A DNA stretch of 64,000 nucleotides from Streptomyces dengpaensis (GCF_002946835.1 NZ_CP026654.1:1-64000), one strand, 5' to 3'; counted from the stretch's first letter, positions 7,910-16,810 are shown. Notes: a model not told the origin generated them from the letters alone. A program made the numbers and translations.

Positions 7910-9244
7910 GTGAACGAGGTGTTGACCGCGTCGGCGGTCCAGGAGGACGACGTCGCGCCGGACCGGGCAGCCCGGGGCAAGCCGCTGAAGTTCGTGAAGG
8001 GAGTGCCGGCGTACGCAAGCGGCCGGGCACCGGCGTTCCTACGGACGAAGGCCCAACTGGGCACGGTGCGGCGCAAGCCCGCTGCGGGACAGCGGCCGAC
8101 CGCGTACGTCTACGCCCACTGGTACGGGACTCGGATCGCGCTGTGGGACCCGGAGCAGTCGGTGAAGATGCGGCCGTTGTCGGCTCTGCAGCGTCGGCAG
8201 ATGCAGGCGCGCCGTACCTGCACCGACTGCGGCGAGGTGTTCCCGGTCCCGGTGTGGGGGATGTGCGGCGTGTGCGAGGACCGGGAGTCCCGGCGCCGGG
8301 CGGATCTGCGCCGTCGGACGTGCCAGGACTGCGGCACCGTCTTCCGGACCCCGGCGCCGGCCAGGAGCTGGGGCGACGGGATGTGCCTGGCGTGCGACGA
8401 ACGTCTTGAGCACGGGCGGCGGGTGGCGCTGTCGCTGGTGGATCGCTCCTGTCGGCGGTGTCTGGTGCAGTTGTTCCCGCTCGCGGTGTGGGCGGCGATG
8501 AGTGAGCGTGAGCGGGCGGTGGCCGACTGGCACTGCACTCCGTGCGACCAGGAGATCGAGCAGGAGCGCATCGAGGCGCAGCGGCGGGCGGACCGTGCCC
8601 GGTGGGACGATCTCGGGCCGACCATCGCGTGGGCTCAGAAGATCCTCGCCGACCCGGACGGGTACGCGGTCCTGGACACGGAGACGACGGGGCTGACCGC
8701 GACGTCGCGGATCGTGGAGATCGCCGTCACCACGGCGTCCGGCGAGGTTCTGCTCGACACGCTGATCAACCCCGGCGGCGAGCCGATTCCTGCGGAGGCC
8801 ACGGCGATTCACAAAATCACCGATGCCATGGTCGAAGACGCGCCCACCTTCTCCGAGGTCCTCCCTCGTCTCACCGAGGCCCTCGCCGGGCGCCGGGTCG
8901 TGATCTACAACCGGGAGTACGACACCGGACGGCTGGGGTGGGAGCTCCACCTGCATCACGTCGCCCAGGGCACGGTCGACTTCGCCAAGCACCCCCGGTA
9001 CGGCGCCCGGCGGCACGCGGCCGGGCAGGCCTGGCTGGACGCGCAGGTGTGGGAGGAGTGCGCGATGGAGCAGTACGCCGCGTTCTTCGGCGACTGGCAC
9101 GACTACTGGGGCAGTTACACCTGGCAGAAGCTGCGCGGCGGTCACCGGGCCCTGGGCGATGCGCGTGCCGTCATCTCACGGCTTGAGGAGATGGCCGCCT
9201 ACCCCAGCCCCTTCGAGAACGCGGCGGATCCCGCTGCCGCGTGA
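7910..9244 (+). CDS. DEDDh 3'-5' exonuclease with N-terminal Cys-rich fingers
   Basis: A 444-residue protein. Residues from about 100 to 215 hold four CxxC pairs typical of zinc ribbons, such as CTDCG, CQDCG and CRRC. From about 250 a DnaQ/RNase T-like exonuclease follows: DTETTGL (Asp256, Glu258), a middle Asp in YNREYDTGRL, and the final HRALGDARAV with the His and Asp of the DEDDh type. Such enzymes trim 3' ends of DNA or RNA; the zinc part may bind nucleic acid. GTG start with a strong GAAGGAGG site. It ends before a hairpin at 9294-9322. Confidence 0.87.
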   Translation: MNEVLTASAVQEDDVAPDRAARGKPLKFVKGVPAYASGRAPAFLRTKAQLGTVRRKPAAGQRPTAYVYAHWYGTRIALWDPEQSVKMRPLSALQRRQMQARRTCTDCGEVFPVPVWGMCGVCEDRESRRRADLRRRTCQDCGTVFRTPAPARSWGDGMCLACDERLEHGRRVALSLVDRSCRRCLVQLFPLAVWAAMSERERAVADWHCTPCDQEIEQERIEAQRRADRARWDDLGPTIAWAQKILADPDGYAVLDTETTGLTATSRIVEIAVTTASGEVLLDTLINPGGEPIPAEATAIHKITDAMVEDAPTFSEVLPRLTEALAGRRVVIYNREYDTGRLGWELHLHHVAQGTVDFAKHPRYGARRHAAGQAWLDAQVWEECAMEQYAAFFGDWHDYWGSYTWQKLRGGHRALGDARAVISRLEEMAAYPSPFENAADPAAA

Positions 9245-9293
9245 CGCCGTCAGGGCCGCGCTCGTTGAGCAGCGCCTGCGGAGCAAGGGATGA

Positions 9294-9322
9294 GCCTCCG
9301 GGACCGGCCAGGTTCCGGAGGC
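9294..9322 (+). terminator. Hairpin after the exonuclease gene
   Basis: Arms GCCTCCGGGACC (9294-9305) and GGTTCCGGAGGC (9311-9322), one G-T pair, five-base loop, 50 bp past the stop codon. Confidence 0.7.
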
Positions 9323-9351
9323 TTCGTCGTCCCGCCCCACCGGCAGGGCGG

Positions 9352-9433
9352 CGTAAGCGTTCGTTGCTCAGACGCCCAACACCTTCACTCCGATCACCCC
9401 GGCGGGAGTCGTAAGCGCTCGTATCCCAGACGC
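9352..9433. repeat. Imperfect 24-bp direct repeat upstream of a frameshifted gene
   Basis: Copies at 9352-9375 and 9410-9433 share CGTAAGCG, TCGT and CAGACGC with a few mismatches, spaced 58 bp start to start. They lie in the 9245-9456 spacer, close to the next start codon, so they may be a regulator site. Confidence 0.6.
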
Positions 9434-9456
9434 GGGCGGAGCGGGACACTGGAGGC

Positions 9457-10088
9457 GTGTCACGAGGACTCGGGCGAGTACAGCGGGCCGTGCTGGCGCA
9501 CGTACGCAGCGAGCCCGGCGGCCTCAGCACCGTCGACGGCACCCGCTGGCCACCTCGGTCACCGGCCTCGCCCGCGTCGTCTACGGAGTCGAGCAGCCGA
9601 CCGACGCCCAGCGCGCCGCCGTACGCCGGGCGGTGCGCTGCCTCGAGGCCGGCGGCCACGTCGAAGTCCACCGTCGGCCCGTCGGCCGCACCTACACCCA
9701 GCAGCGCGCACACCCCCGCTTCTGGCCGCCGCGCTACGACCGGCGCCTGACGGCGTGCACCGGCAAGGACGACTGTCCGGGGTGCACGGCGGGCGACCGG
9801 CCGTCGACATACTTCACCGCGGACGTCGTGGCGATGTTCATCGAGCACTACGGCAGCCTCATCGAGGGCGACCGCCAGCTGTGGCGGGCGACCGCGCACG
9901 GCTGGCACCTGTACCCCGTCCCGCTGCCCCGTCCCGCAGACGACTACCGCACGTACGAAGTCGAGATCACCGAACTGTGCGTCCGGCGGGCCCTGACCGC
10001 CGAAGAGCACGCTCAGGCCGAACAGCGGGCGCAGGCCTTCATCCGGCCCTACGCCGACGCCATCCGCGCCGCGCTCCGGGGTCGCTGA
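9457..10088 (+). pseudogene. Frameshifted DNA-binding-like protein gene
   Basis: The gene begins in one frame at GTG 9457 (MSRGLGRVQRAVLAHV) and continues in the next frame from about 9543 (TSVTGLARVVYGVEQPTDAQ). Together the two parts read as one winged-helix-like protein of about 210 residues, in which a helix-rich N-terminal module is followed by a Cys-containing segment (CTGKDDCPGC) and a C-terminal helical tail. The shift lies near 9530-9550. It may be a real inactivation, programmed, or a sequencing error. The ribosome site GGAGG is only one base from the GTG. Confidence 0.6.
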
Positions 10089-10104
10089 GCAGCACGGACG
10101 TGGG

Positions 10105-10113
10105 TTATCCACA
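10105..10113. promoter_or_regulatory. DnaA-box-like nonamer
   Basis: TTATCCACA followed by GG, between two genes. The same TNATCCACAGG core occurs at 21310, 59243 and 59275. A single site here may have no role in replication. Confidence 0.35.
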
Positions 10114-10180
10114 GGCCGGAACGCGATCAGCGGTTCCTCCGTACGCTGCTGCCCGAGTCGATCACACGGGGGTGTGCGGG

Positions 10181-10426
10181 ATGCGGTACGGCGTGGTGGT
10201 GGAGGAACTCGCGGTGGAGGTCATGGCGCAGCTGCCGAACGACCAGGCCCGCCAGGAGGTGATGGCGCTCGTGGAGGTCGCACGGATGGATCCGCGGGCC
10301 TGGCCCGACGTCCGTGACCCGGGCTCGGTGGAGGAGATCCGGGAGGCGTTCGGACGGCGCTGCTGGATCCAGTACATGCCGCACGCCGGAGCGATCGAGG
10401 TCCGTGACATCGGATGGGCAGGCTGA
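10181..10426 (+). CDS. Small protein, possibly RelE/ParE-like, 81 aa
   Basis: Starts at ATG 10181 after GGGGGTGTGCGGG. The order of predicted elements (strand, helix-helix with Leu-Pro, strands near WIQYMPHAGAIEVRD) recalls the compact RelE/ParE toxin fold, but the usual catalytic residues cannot be confirmed by eye. No antitoxin gene follows; the next gene is convergent. It could equally be a plasmid-specific small protein. Confidence 0.6.
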   Translation: MRYGVVVEELAVEVMAQLPNDQARQEVMALVEVARMDPRAWPDVRDPGSVEEIREAFGRRCWIQYMPHAGAIEVRDIGWAG

Positions 10427-10469
10427 TCACTGACCGAGCCCCGGCAGGACGGCGCGGGCCGCCCTGGTG

Positions 10470-11306
10470 TCAGCGGCGACGGAGTTCGTCGGACCAGTCC
10501 CGGAGCCGGTCGGCGAGGATGAGGTTGTCTCCCCGGTCCACGGTCTGGAGCAGCTGCGCGCACACGGTCGCTTCGGCGGCGAGGCCGGCCGGACTGCCCA
10601 GGACGGGGAAGGCGGCGCGGACGCGGGCGGCGGTGTCCGACCGGAGCAGTGTGTAGGCGTAGAGCGTGGCGCAGTCGAAGCCCTCAGGGGCCTGGCCCCA
10701 TCCCTCCCAGTCGAGCGCCTGCAGAGGCGATCCGGTGAGGTTCGCCCAGTGCAGGTCCGCGTGGGCTGTGGTCCAGCGGGTCACGGCGGGCGCCGGGATC
10801 CCGAGGAACTGCGGGATGGCCCGGTCCATGTACTGCTGGCGTACGGCGACGCGGCCGGTGTCGACGGCCGCCACCTTCTCCAGCGTTCCGGCGAGGTCCT
10901 CCCACCAGGTGTCCGGCAGCTGGAGTTCGTGCTGGAGGACCGGGTCGTCGGACAGGACCGGCTCTTCGACACGGGCCGACAGTTCCGCCCGGTAGGCGGT
11001 GGTGTCGTCGAAGGCGTCGTGCACGCCCAGGAGCGCGGGACGGTGCCCGTCAAGGTCACCGAAGGCGTGCTGCGCGTCCAGGGCGCCGTCCCACAACTTC
11101 CCCGAGGCCTTGTCCTCGGGCGCGGCCACCAGGCGCAGCCAGGCGGGCTCTCCGGCGGCGGTGCGGGCCGGAGCTCCCAGGGTGCGTCCGGCCCACCCCC
11201 AGAACTCCGAGCCCTGCTCCGTCCGGACGTCCAGAGCCCGGGCGGCGCTGGCGTGGTGGGCGCGCATGCGGCGCTCGGTGTCTGGGTCAGGGGGAGGCGA
11301 GTACAC
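10470..11306 (-). CDS. Aminoglycoside-phosphotransferase-like protein (APH family)
   Basis: A 278-residue protein of the APH/choline-kinase fold. The catalytic loop is HADLHWAN (His182, Asp184, Asn189), followed by LDWEGW (Asp199) as the metal-binding Asp. The N-terminal lobe is short and lacks an obvious ATP-binding Lys motif, so activity is not certain. It is the last gene of a tight unit: it starts 20 bases inside the aldo/keto reductase gene. APH-like proteins act as modifying enzymes in some peptide natural product pathways (for example thioviridamide and class V lanthipeptides), which fits the peptide and oxygenase genes upstream; antibiotic resistance is the alternative. Confidence 0.75.
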   Translation of the reverse strand: MYSPPPDPDTERRMRAHHASAARALDVRTEQGSEFWGWAGRTLGAPARTAAGEPAWLRLVAAPEDKASGKLWDGALDAQHAFGDLDGHRPALLGVHDAFDDTTAYRAELSARVEEPVLSDDPVLQHELQLPDTWWEDLAGTLEKVAAVDTGRVAVRQQYMDRAIPQFLGIPAPAVTRWTTAHADLHWANLTGSPLQALDWEGWGQAPEGFDCATLYAYTLLRSDTAARVRAAFPVLGSPAGLAAEATVCAQLLQTVDRGDNLILADRLRDWSDELRRR

Positions 11307-12201
11307 CGGTGATCTCCCTCAATCGGGCCGTGTCCAGAGGGGGTTGGGCGACCGCGTCGGCGGCCTCCTTCCAGTGTGGCGTACTGGACGCGGCCACGAG
11401 GACGTCCGTCACTCCTGGGCATGACGCGGTGGCCAGGATGCACGCCTGTGCGGGAGTCAGGCCCGGCTGTACGAGGTCGGCGAGCTCCTGGTCGACGATG
11501 CCGGGCAGTTCACCGCCGTGCAGCGGAGCCGAGGCCATCACCCGCAGCCCCGCCCCGGCCGCTGCCCAGAGCGGGCCCCGGCCGTGCAGGGCCTGGACGA
11601 TCGGCGTCATCATCACCAGGCTGACCGGCAGCTGGACGGCGACCAGGTGGTGGTACTGCTGTCCGCCGGCGACCTCACCGGCCAGGGCGAGCAGTTCCTC
11701 CACCGTGAACGCCTCCTCTTGAAAGCCCGCCCACGTGGCGATGCCGTACCCGGCCATGTGCCCGGCCGCTACGGATTCCTCGAGGACGGCGAAGGCGTCC
11801 CGGATCGCACGGTGCAGGGCGGGGCGGTCGCCGGGGTGGGCGCGCTCGGGGTTGTGCAGCAGGACCATGTCCAGCCGCTCCCGCCCGAGCTGCTCGCGGT
11901 TGCGGCGGATCTGCCAGCGCACGTACTCCGGTGCGAGGCTGTGCCCGGTCACCGCCTGGTCCTCGGTGAGGACGCCGGCGTTCACCGCGTCGGCGCCCGT
12001 GGCTGCGGTGAAGTAGCCGGCCTTCGTCGCGATCCGCAGGGACGGGCGGGCGGCCAGGGCCGGAGCCAGCAACTCCTGGGCACGGCCGGTGGCGTAGTTG
12101 GGGGCGGTGTCGATCCACTGCGCGCCGGAGGCGGCCGCGCAGACGGCCGCCTCCGGGATCGCCCGGCACCGGTAGGTGCCCAGAGCGAGCTGTGCCGTCA
12201 C
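11287..12201 (-). CDS. Aldo/keto reductase
   Basis: A 304-residue NADPH-dependent aldo/keto reductase. The expected tetrad is visible as Asp31 and Tyr36 (WIDTAPNYATG), Lys60 (RIATKAGY) and His116 (VLLHNPE). GTG start at 12201 overlaps the stop of the JmjC gene (GTGA, 12198-12201), so it is translationally coupled. It lies between the oxygenase and the APH-like gene in a four-gene unit that begins with a 49-residue peptide. Reduction of a carbonyl or dehydro-residue on the peptide is one reading; a small-molecule substrate is another. Confidence 0.85.
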   Translation of the reverse strand: MTAQLALGTYRCRAIPEAAVCAAASGAQWIDTAPNYATGRAQELLAPALAARPSLRIATKAGYFTAATGADAVNAGVLTEDQAVTGHSLAPEYVRWQIRRNREQLGRERLDMVLLHNPERAHPGDRPALHRAIRDAFAVLEESVAAGHMAGYGIATWAGFQEEAFTVEELLALAGEVAGGQQYHHLVAVQLPVSLVMMTPIVQALHGRGPLWAAAGAGLRVMASAPLHGGELPGIVDQELADLVQPGLTPAQACILATASCPGVTDVLVAASSTPHWKEAADAVAQPPLDTARLREITGVLASP

Positions 12202-13373
12202 AGAAGGCTCCCCACCGTCGCGGCCTGCCCGGCAACGAGTTCCTGGACCAGCCCGACGACGTCCTCCAGGGCGAGGCCGGCCGCGTCGGCGAGCGCGGCC
12301 AGGTCCACGGTGCGGCCGTCGACCAGCGGGCGCAGCACCGCCTCCGCCGCGGGCGCGAACTCGAACGTGCTCCCGGCGGCGGACAGCGTCACCGTGTCCT
12401 CGCCGACCTCCAGCACCGCGCGGGCGGTCGTCAGCCGCACCCGCAGACCACCGTCGACCGGGATGCCGTCGATGTACGGCAGGCTCGGCACCATCCGGCC
12501 GACGGCCTGCCCGTCCATTGCGGCCCGGTAGCGGGCGAGCAGCCCGGGGTCGTCCAGCAGTTCGGCGAGCCGCTTGCGCATCCCGTCCACGGCGTCGGCC
12601 TGGACGTCCGGCGCGGCGAGCAGCGGCAGGTCGCGGCGCCAGTCCTCGTGCGTGAGCAGCTGCTCGGACACCCACGCCATCAGGTCCGTCGCCGTGTGGG
12701 TCTGGAGTCCGCAGGTGACGTGCAGGGAGCGGGTGCCCTGGTCGGCAGAGACCGCGTGCCACACGCCGCGCGGCACGTACAGCACGTCGCCCGGCCACAG
12801 GACCAGGTCGGCGACCGGCTCGGTCGGCGCCTCGCCCGGGTCCTCGATGTCGCGGTACAGCGGGAACGGGCGGGTGGTGCCGTAGATCCTCCACCGCTTC
12901 GCGCCCTCCAGCTGGACGACCACGGTGTCGTGATCGTCCCAGTGGACGCCGAAGCCCTCGGTGCTGGTCCACGACGCGTAGAGGTTCGCCTGCACGCGGG
13001 TACGGAGGTCGCGCTCGATCGCTTCGCAGAGGCGGGCGAGGGGCGGGTGGAGTTCGTCGACGCTGTCCAGGGCGAGCGAGGCGCCCTCCTTCAGGCGCGC
13101 GTGCAGTTCGGCCGGGTGGAGGCGGTGCCACACGGTGTGGCGGCGTGTGGCGACCGGTGTGGTGTAGCCGCCGACCAGCAGCGTCTCGCCGTCGCGGGAC
13201 AGCCGCATGCGCGGCGGTTCCAGGCGGTGGGCGGCCAGGATCTGGTTGAGGTCGTCCCAGGTCATGATCCCGGCGACATCGAGGGCGCCGGGTACGTGGC
13301 GGTGTTCGCGGTGCAGTGCCTGGGCGAGGAATTCCTCCCCGCCCAGGCACGCCGCGATGGACGTGTGCGTCAT
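12198..13373 (-). CDS. JmjC/cupin-type Fe(II)/2-oxoglutarate oxygenase (ribosomal-oxygenase-like)
   Basis: A 391-residue protein with the JmjC arrangement of the ROX (YcfD/MINA-like) family: the iron triad can be read as His144 and Asp146 in GVHWDDHD, and His206 in PRGVWHAVSAD, with a Lys at 159 near the usual 2-oxoglutarate contact. The C-terminal part (after about 300) is a winged-helix-like module, as in ROX enzymes, which hydroxylate Arg or His side chains of ribosomal proteins. It begins 20 bases after the stop of a short Arg-rich peptide gene, so the peptide is a natural candidate substrate. Start ATG 13373 with a GGGAG site. Confidence 0.85.
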   Translation of the reverse strand: MTHTSIAACLGGEEFLAQALHREHRHVPGALDVAGIMTWDDLNQILAAHRLEPPRMRLSRDGETLLVGGYTTPVATRRHTVWHRLHPAELHARLKEGASLALDSVDELHPPLARLCEAIERDLRTRVQANLYASWTSTEGFGVHWDDHDTVVVQLEGAKRWRIYGTTRPFPLYRDIEDPGEAPTEPVADLVLWPGDVLYVPRGVWHAVSADQGTRSLHVTCGLQTHTATDLMAWVSEQLLTHEDWRRDLPLLAAPDVQADAVDGMRKRLAELLDDPGLLARYRAAMDGQAVGRMVPSLPYIDGIPVDGGLRVRLTTARAVLEVGEDTVTLSAAGSTFEFAPAAEAVLRPLVDGRTVDLAALADAAGLALEDVVGLVQELVAGQAATVGSLL

Positions 13374-13393
13374 CGCGTCAGGGCTCCCGCTCG

Positions 13394-13543
13394 TCAGTCG
13401 TTGCCGTCGCTCTTGCCGGTGCCGCCGCCGTCCGAGGGGATGGCGTTGCGGCCCCGGGCGGCGACGATCGCCCGGCGGGAGCGGACCAGGCCGCCGGTCG
13501 ACGGCCCGGACGTGGCGGGCGGGGGCTGGACGGGACTCTGCAT
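13394..13543 (-). CDS. 49-aa precursor-like peptide heading the JmjC/AKR/APH unit
   Basis: A short peptide (MQSPVQPPPATSGPST at its start) with an excellent AGGAGGAGG ribosome site six bases before ATG 13543. A Pro/Ser/Thr-rich N-terminal part resembles a leader; the middle is Arg-rich (VRSRRAIVAARGR) and the tail is Gly/Asp-rich. There are no Cys residues, so thioether or disulfide chemistry is not expected. It is followed after 20 bases by the oxygenase gene and then the reductase and APH-like genes. Size, position and composition fit a RiPP precursor; I know of no matching family and call it novel with caution. Confidence 0.65.
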   Translation of the reverse strand: MQSPVQPPPATSGPSTGGLVRSRRAIVAARGRNAIPSDGGGTGKSDGND

Positions 13544-13708
13544 GAGGACCCTCCTCCTGATCGGTCGGCCGGGCCCTGGACGGCACGGCCGCGAACACCG
13601 CCAGTACAGCCACGGAAAGCCCTGGCGATAACCCCGTGACGGGGCCCCCACGGTGGGTATGGTCGTTGGGCTGACGCTTCGTCATTCCACGAGAGTTCTG
13701 GGGGACTT

Positions 13709-15037
13709 GTGGACGACTTACCGCCGTCACCCGCCCAAGTGCCGCACCACCTGCTGACCGACCCGGTGTTCGTCCGGGCCCTGCGCGCGCGGGACTTCAC
13801 CACCGTGTTCGCCATGGCCCACGACGCGGGTATCTCCTTCAACCGGATCGCGGAGGCGTGCGCGCTCAAGGCCGAGCGGGTCAGCCAGACCGCCCGGGGC
13901 ATCACATCTGTCACCGCCCTCACGACTGTCGAGCGAATCGCCGACGGACTGCGCATTCCCGGTGCCCTACTGGGGCTTGCTGCGCAACCCTGGGAAGACA
14001 CCGCCGTTCTCAGCACGGAGTCCGACCATGGAGAAGATCCGATGAAGCGCCGCAACCTGCTGCGTGGCGCGCTGGCCGCCGGCCTCACCGCTCCGGCCCT
14101 CGCCGCGCTCACCGCCGCCCGGACCGACGTCGACCAGACCCTCTCCCCCGACGTTCCCCAGGACCTGGCCGACCTCGAGGCCGCTGCCGAGAGCTACGGG
14201 TACGGCTACCACGGGCAGCAGCCCACCCGCGTCCTGGCCGACCTCGTCACGGACTTCACGACCCTGCGCCCGCTGCTCACCGTCCCGCAGCCCGCTCCCG
14301 TCCGGGCGCGTCTGTGCCGGACGGCCGGGCAGATGGCCGGGATGACGGCGATCGTGCTGCACGACCTGGGCAGCCGCCGCGAAAGCCGCTCGTGGTTCGG
14401 TACCGCCGCCCGGGCCGCCGCCGAATCCGGCGACGACCAGCTGCACGCATGGGTGCTGGCCAGGGAGGCGATGGTGCCGCTCAACTACGGCGCACCGAGG
14501 GCAGCGGCAGAGCTCGCCGACCGGGCCCGGCTTGCCGCCGGTACCCGGCCGACCGCCGCCGCTGTGCTGGCGGCGGCCGTCGCCGCCCGGGCCTACGCCC
14601 TCAACCACCAGAGCGAACAGGCCCGCGCCGCGCTCACCGCCGCCGACGCCCTCATGAACCGGCTCCCCGCCTCCGAGCGGTCGGACACCTGGCTGACGTA
14701 CGGCGAGCAGAAGCACCACGTCCACCTCAGCCACGCCTTCACCACCCTCGGGGATACCCGCCGCGCCCGGGAGAGCCAGCAGCGGGCGCTGGAGCTGTCC
14801 GCGCCGACCAGCAGCATGACGCGCACCCTGCTGAACATCGACGCGGCGGCGTGCTCCCATCACGACGGCGACACCGAGCAGGCGTGCCGTCGTACGGTCG
14901 ACGCCCTCACCGCGCTGCCCGCCGGCTTCCGCACCGGCCTGGTCCGCCGCCGCGCCCTGGACCTGTTCGAGGCGATCCCCGCCCAGTGCCACCGCGAGCG
15001 CGCTGTACGGGAACTACGCGACGTCGTAGCCGGTTGA
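13709..15037 (+). CDS. XRE-family regulator with TPR-like C-terminal domain
   Basis: A 442-residue protein. Residues 15-85 form a helix-turn-helix (RIAEACALKAERVSQTARG). A segment MKRRNLLRGALAAGLTAPAL at about 112-131 looks like a twin-arginine signal but is common in this Streptomyces regulator family. The rest is a helical TPR array. Such proteins are usually local regulators of peptide or secondary-metabolite loci. It is divergent from the peptide gene (165 bp apart), so it probably controls the peptide unit. GTG start at 13709 with a GGGGG-containing site. Confidence 0.82.
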   Translation: MDDLPPSPAQVPHHLLTDPVFVRALRARDFTTVFAMAHDAGISFNRIAEACALKAERVSQTARGITSVTALTTVERIADGLRIPGALLGLAAQPWEDTAVLSTESDHGEDPMKRRNLLRGALAAGLTAPALAALTAARTDVDQTLSPDVPQDLADLEAAAESYGYGYHGQQPTRVLADLVTDFTTLRPLLTVPQPAPVRARLCRTAGQMAGMTAIVLHDLGSRRESRSWFGTAARAAAESGDDQLHAWVLAREAMVPLNYGAPRAAAELADRARLAAGTRPTAAAVLAAAVAARAYALNHQSEQARAALTAADALMNRLPASERSDTWLTYGEQKHHVHLSHAFTTLGDTRRARESQQRALELSAPTSSMTRTLLNIDAAACSHHDGDTEQACRRTVDALTALPAGFRTGLVRRRALDLFEAIPAQCHRERAVRELRDVVAG

Positions 15038-15520
15038 CAACGACCGCTCCCACAGGGGGCGGGCCTTGCCGGTCCCCTCGCAGTGGAAGCACTGGCCGCC
15101 CCCTGGTGTGCTGCGGGCGCCGATGGTGCCAATGGAGTCCCGCAGGAGCTGGGTGAGGCCTGCGACGTGGCCGGTGTGCAGCGGCAGTTCCTCTCGCACG
15201 GCGATCATGAGCTCCAGTGCGACGTCGGGCACGAGAGCGTACTCGCCGAACCCGCTGCCCTTGTCGAGGTCGTGCGCCACCGTGCCGAGTACGTCGCGAA
15301 GGCTGCGCACCGGCTCTCCCTCGAACAGTTCCACCCGCGCAGAGAGGACGATGTCCTCCGGCTTCACGATCGATAGCCGTGCCGCCGGCCGCTCGAACGG
15401 CCAGCCGAGGCCGACCGGATCGGGATGGGTTGCGTGGAGACGGGCCATCGCGTGCCACAGGTCGCCCGGGTCGCCGTTTCTGGCCGGCGCTTCCTTGTTC
15501 TGCTGCTTGCTGGGCCTCAT
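15014..15520 (-). CDS. Hypothetical protein with C-terminal CxxC, 168 aa
   Basis: The C-terminus carries CFHCEGTGKARPLWER, a half zinc-knuckle similar to DnaJ-type CxxCxGxG pieces. The rest looks like an alpha/beta protein of unknown role. It ends tail to tail with the XRE-TPR gene, overlapping by 24 bases. Start ATG 15520 is followed by a Lys/Gln-rich N-terminus. Proteins like this often sit next to XRE-TPR regulators in Streptomyces, but I cannot name the family. The 166 bp upstream hold no gene. Confidence 0.68.
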   Translation of the reverse strand: MRPSKQQNKEAPARNGDPGDLWHAMARLHATHPDPVGLGWPFERPAARLSIVKPEDIVLSARVELFEGEPVRSLRDVLGTVAHDLDKGSGFGEYALVPDVALELMIAVREELPLHTGHVAGLTQLLRDSIGTIGARSTPGGGQCFHCEGTGKARPLWERSLSTGYDVA

Positions 15521-15686
15521 GGCTGCCTTCCGGTTGATGACGTCGGAGTACCTGAGTACGCCGTCGCCAGGGCACGGTGTGCGCCCTGGGCCTTGTCATC
15601 CCGCCGGGTGGCGCGGCGACTTCGGGAGCCGTCCCGCCGGGCGCCCCCGCGACTTTGGCTGCGTCTTGGAGGCGCCCGGGTCAGGT

Positions 15687-16739
15687 CTACTTCCGCACCG
15701 GACGGCCGACGGTCCACAGGTCGCCGGGAGCGCGGACGAACGCGCCGTGGTCCTGCATGTCCCGCTTCAGCTGCGCGGCGGAGATGATGTGGCCGCGCCG
15801 GGCGAGCGCGTCACGCAGCTCGCCGGGCGTCAGGGGTCGGCCGCAGCGCGCGAGGTACCGGGCCGCGAGCTGCTCGCGGGTGGGATAGACCGGCGGCTCC
15901 ACCACCAGGAGCGAGTCGCTGAGCGCCCGGTGCTCGGTCATCCCGGCTTCCGCCAACTCCAGCAGCGGCTTCGCCACACCCCCTGCCTGCGACAGGCGAC
16001 GTCTCCAGTTGTCGCGGGTCAGGTAGCCCTGGCGGTGGCACCACCACAGCAGCCCGCCCACGGCGGCCGTCGTGGCCAGCGGGTTGTTCGCGGCGAGGAC
16101 CACCAGGCGGTGAACGCCGGCACCGAACAGCTGGAACGCGATGTCGATGAGTTCCAGCGCGTTCGCGGCGGTGGCCTCCAGGCCGGCCAGGCGCAGCATG
16201 CACTCCGCGACGGGGATCCAGTCGATGACGGCGAGCCCGAAGCGGGAGAAGACGCTGTCCTTGGAGACGATGACGCACGGTCCCAGGAACTCCGCGAGCG
16301 CCATGGTGGGCGCGTCGTCCGGGTCGCCCCGGTGCCGCTTCGGCATCTCCCGGTCGACCCGCAGGATGTGGCGGGTCTGCGGGGCCAGGTGATCGCGGAT
16401 CTCCAGGTCGACCACGCGAAGGGCAGGCAGGATCTGCTCATTGAGTACGCGGCGTGCCTGCCGTTCCGGCGCCTCGTGGTCGGCGGCCACCTTGGCGAGG
16501 TGTTCGTCGATTTCGCCGGGGATGTGCGCGGCGATGTACGGGGTGGCGCGGCCGGTGACGGCCAGCGCGGTGACCCGGTCCGGTCGGCCGCCGTGCTTGG
16601 CCAGGGCGCAGGCTTCGACCAGCAGCGCGTTGGTGTCGAGGACGGGCAGCAGCATCCGCCGGTCCAGCACCATCGGGTTGAACGCCGACCCGGAGGGGAT
16701 CAGCAGGGGCGGTGCCGCATCGGCACGGTCGAGCGTCAT
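15687..16739 (-). CDS. PIN-domain protein
   Basis: A 350-residue protein whose first 170 residues look like a PIN ribonuclease: PVLDTNALLVEA carries the first Asp, and GDPDDAPTMALAE the later acidic cluster typical of PIN active sites, followed by CVIVSKDSVF. The C-terminal half has a hydrophobic stretch (LATTAAVGGLLWWCHRQG) that could be a membrane segment or a buried helix, then a winged-helix-like tail. It is much longer than VapC toxins and has no antitoxin beside it, so it is probably not a plain toxin-antitoxin pair. Confidence 0.72.
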   Translation of the reverse strand: MTLDRADAAPPLLIPSGSAFNPMVLDRRMLLPVLDTNALLVEACALAKHGGRPDRVTALAVTGRATPYIAAHIPGEIDEHLAKVAADHEAPERQARRVLNEQILPALRVVDLEIRDHLAPQTRHILRVDREMPKRHRGDPDDAPTMALAEFLGPCVIVSKDSVFSRFGLAVIDWIPVAECMLRLAGLEATAANALELIDIAFQLFGAGVHRLVVLAANNPLATTAAVGGLLWWCHRQGYLTRDNWRRRLSQAGGVAKPLLELAEAGMTEHRALSDSLLVVEPPVYPTREQLAARYLARCGRPLTPGELRDALARRGHIISAAQLKRDMQDHGAFVRAPGDLWTVGRPVRK

Positions 16740-16810
16740 GGATCAAGTGTGATCGCCGCCACTGACATCCGTGCGGGATTTTCGGGCCCGGACCGCCTGG
16801 TGACAGGTCC

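Noticed and set aside
11287..13350. A 687-codon frame covering two genes
   Set aside because: The aldo/keto reductase starts at GTG 12201; upstream the frame crosses the JmjC gene in the wrong phase.
14040..14110. Twin-arginine signal peptide in the XRE-TPR protein
   Set aside because: The motif is internal, after an HTH domain, and is common in this regulator family; export is not expected.
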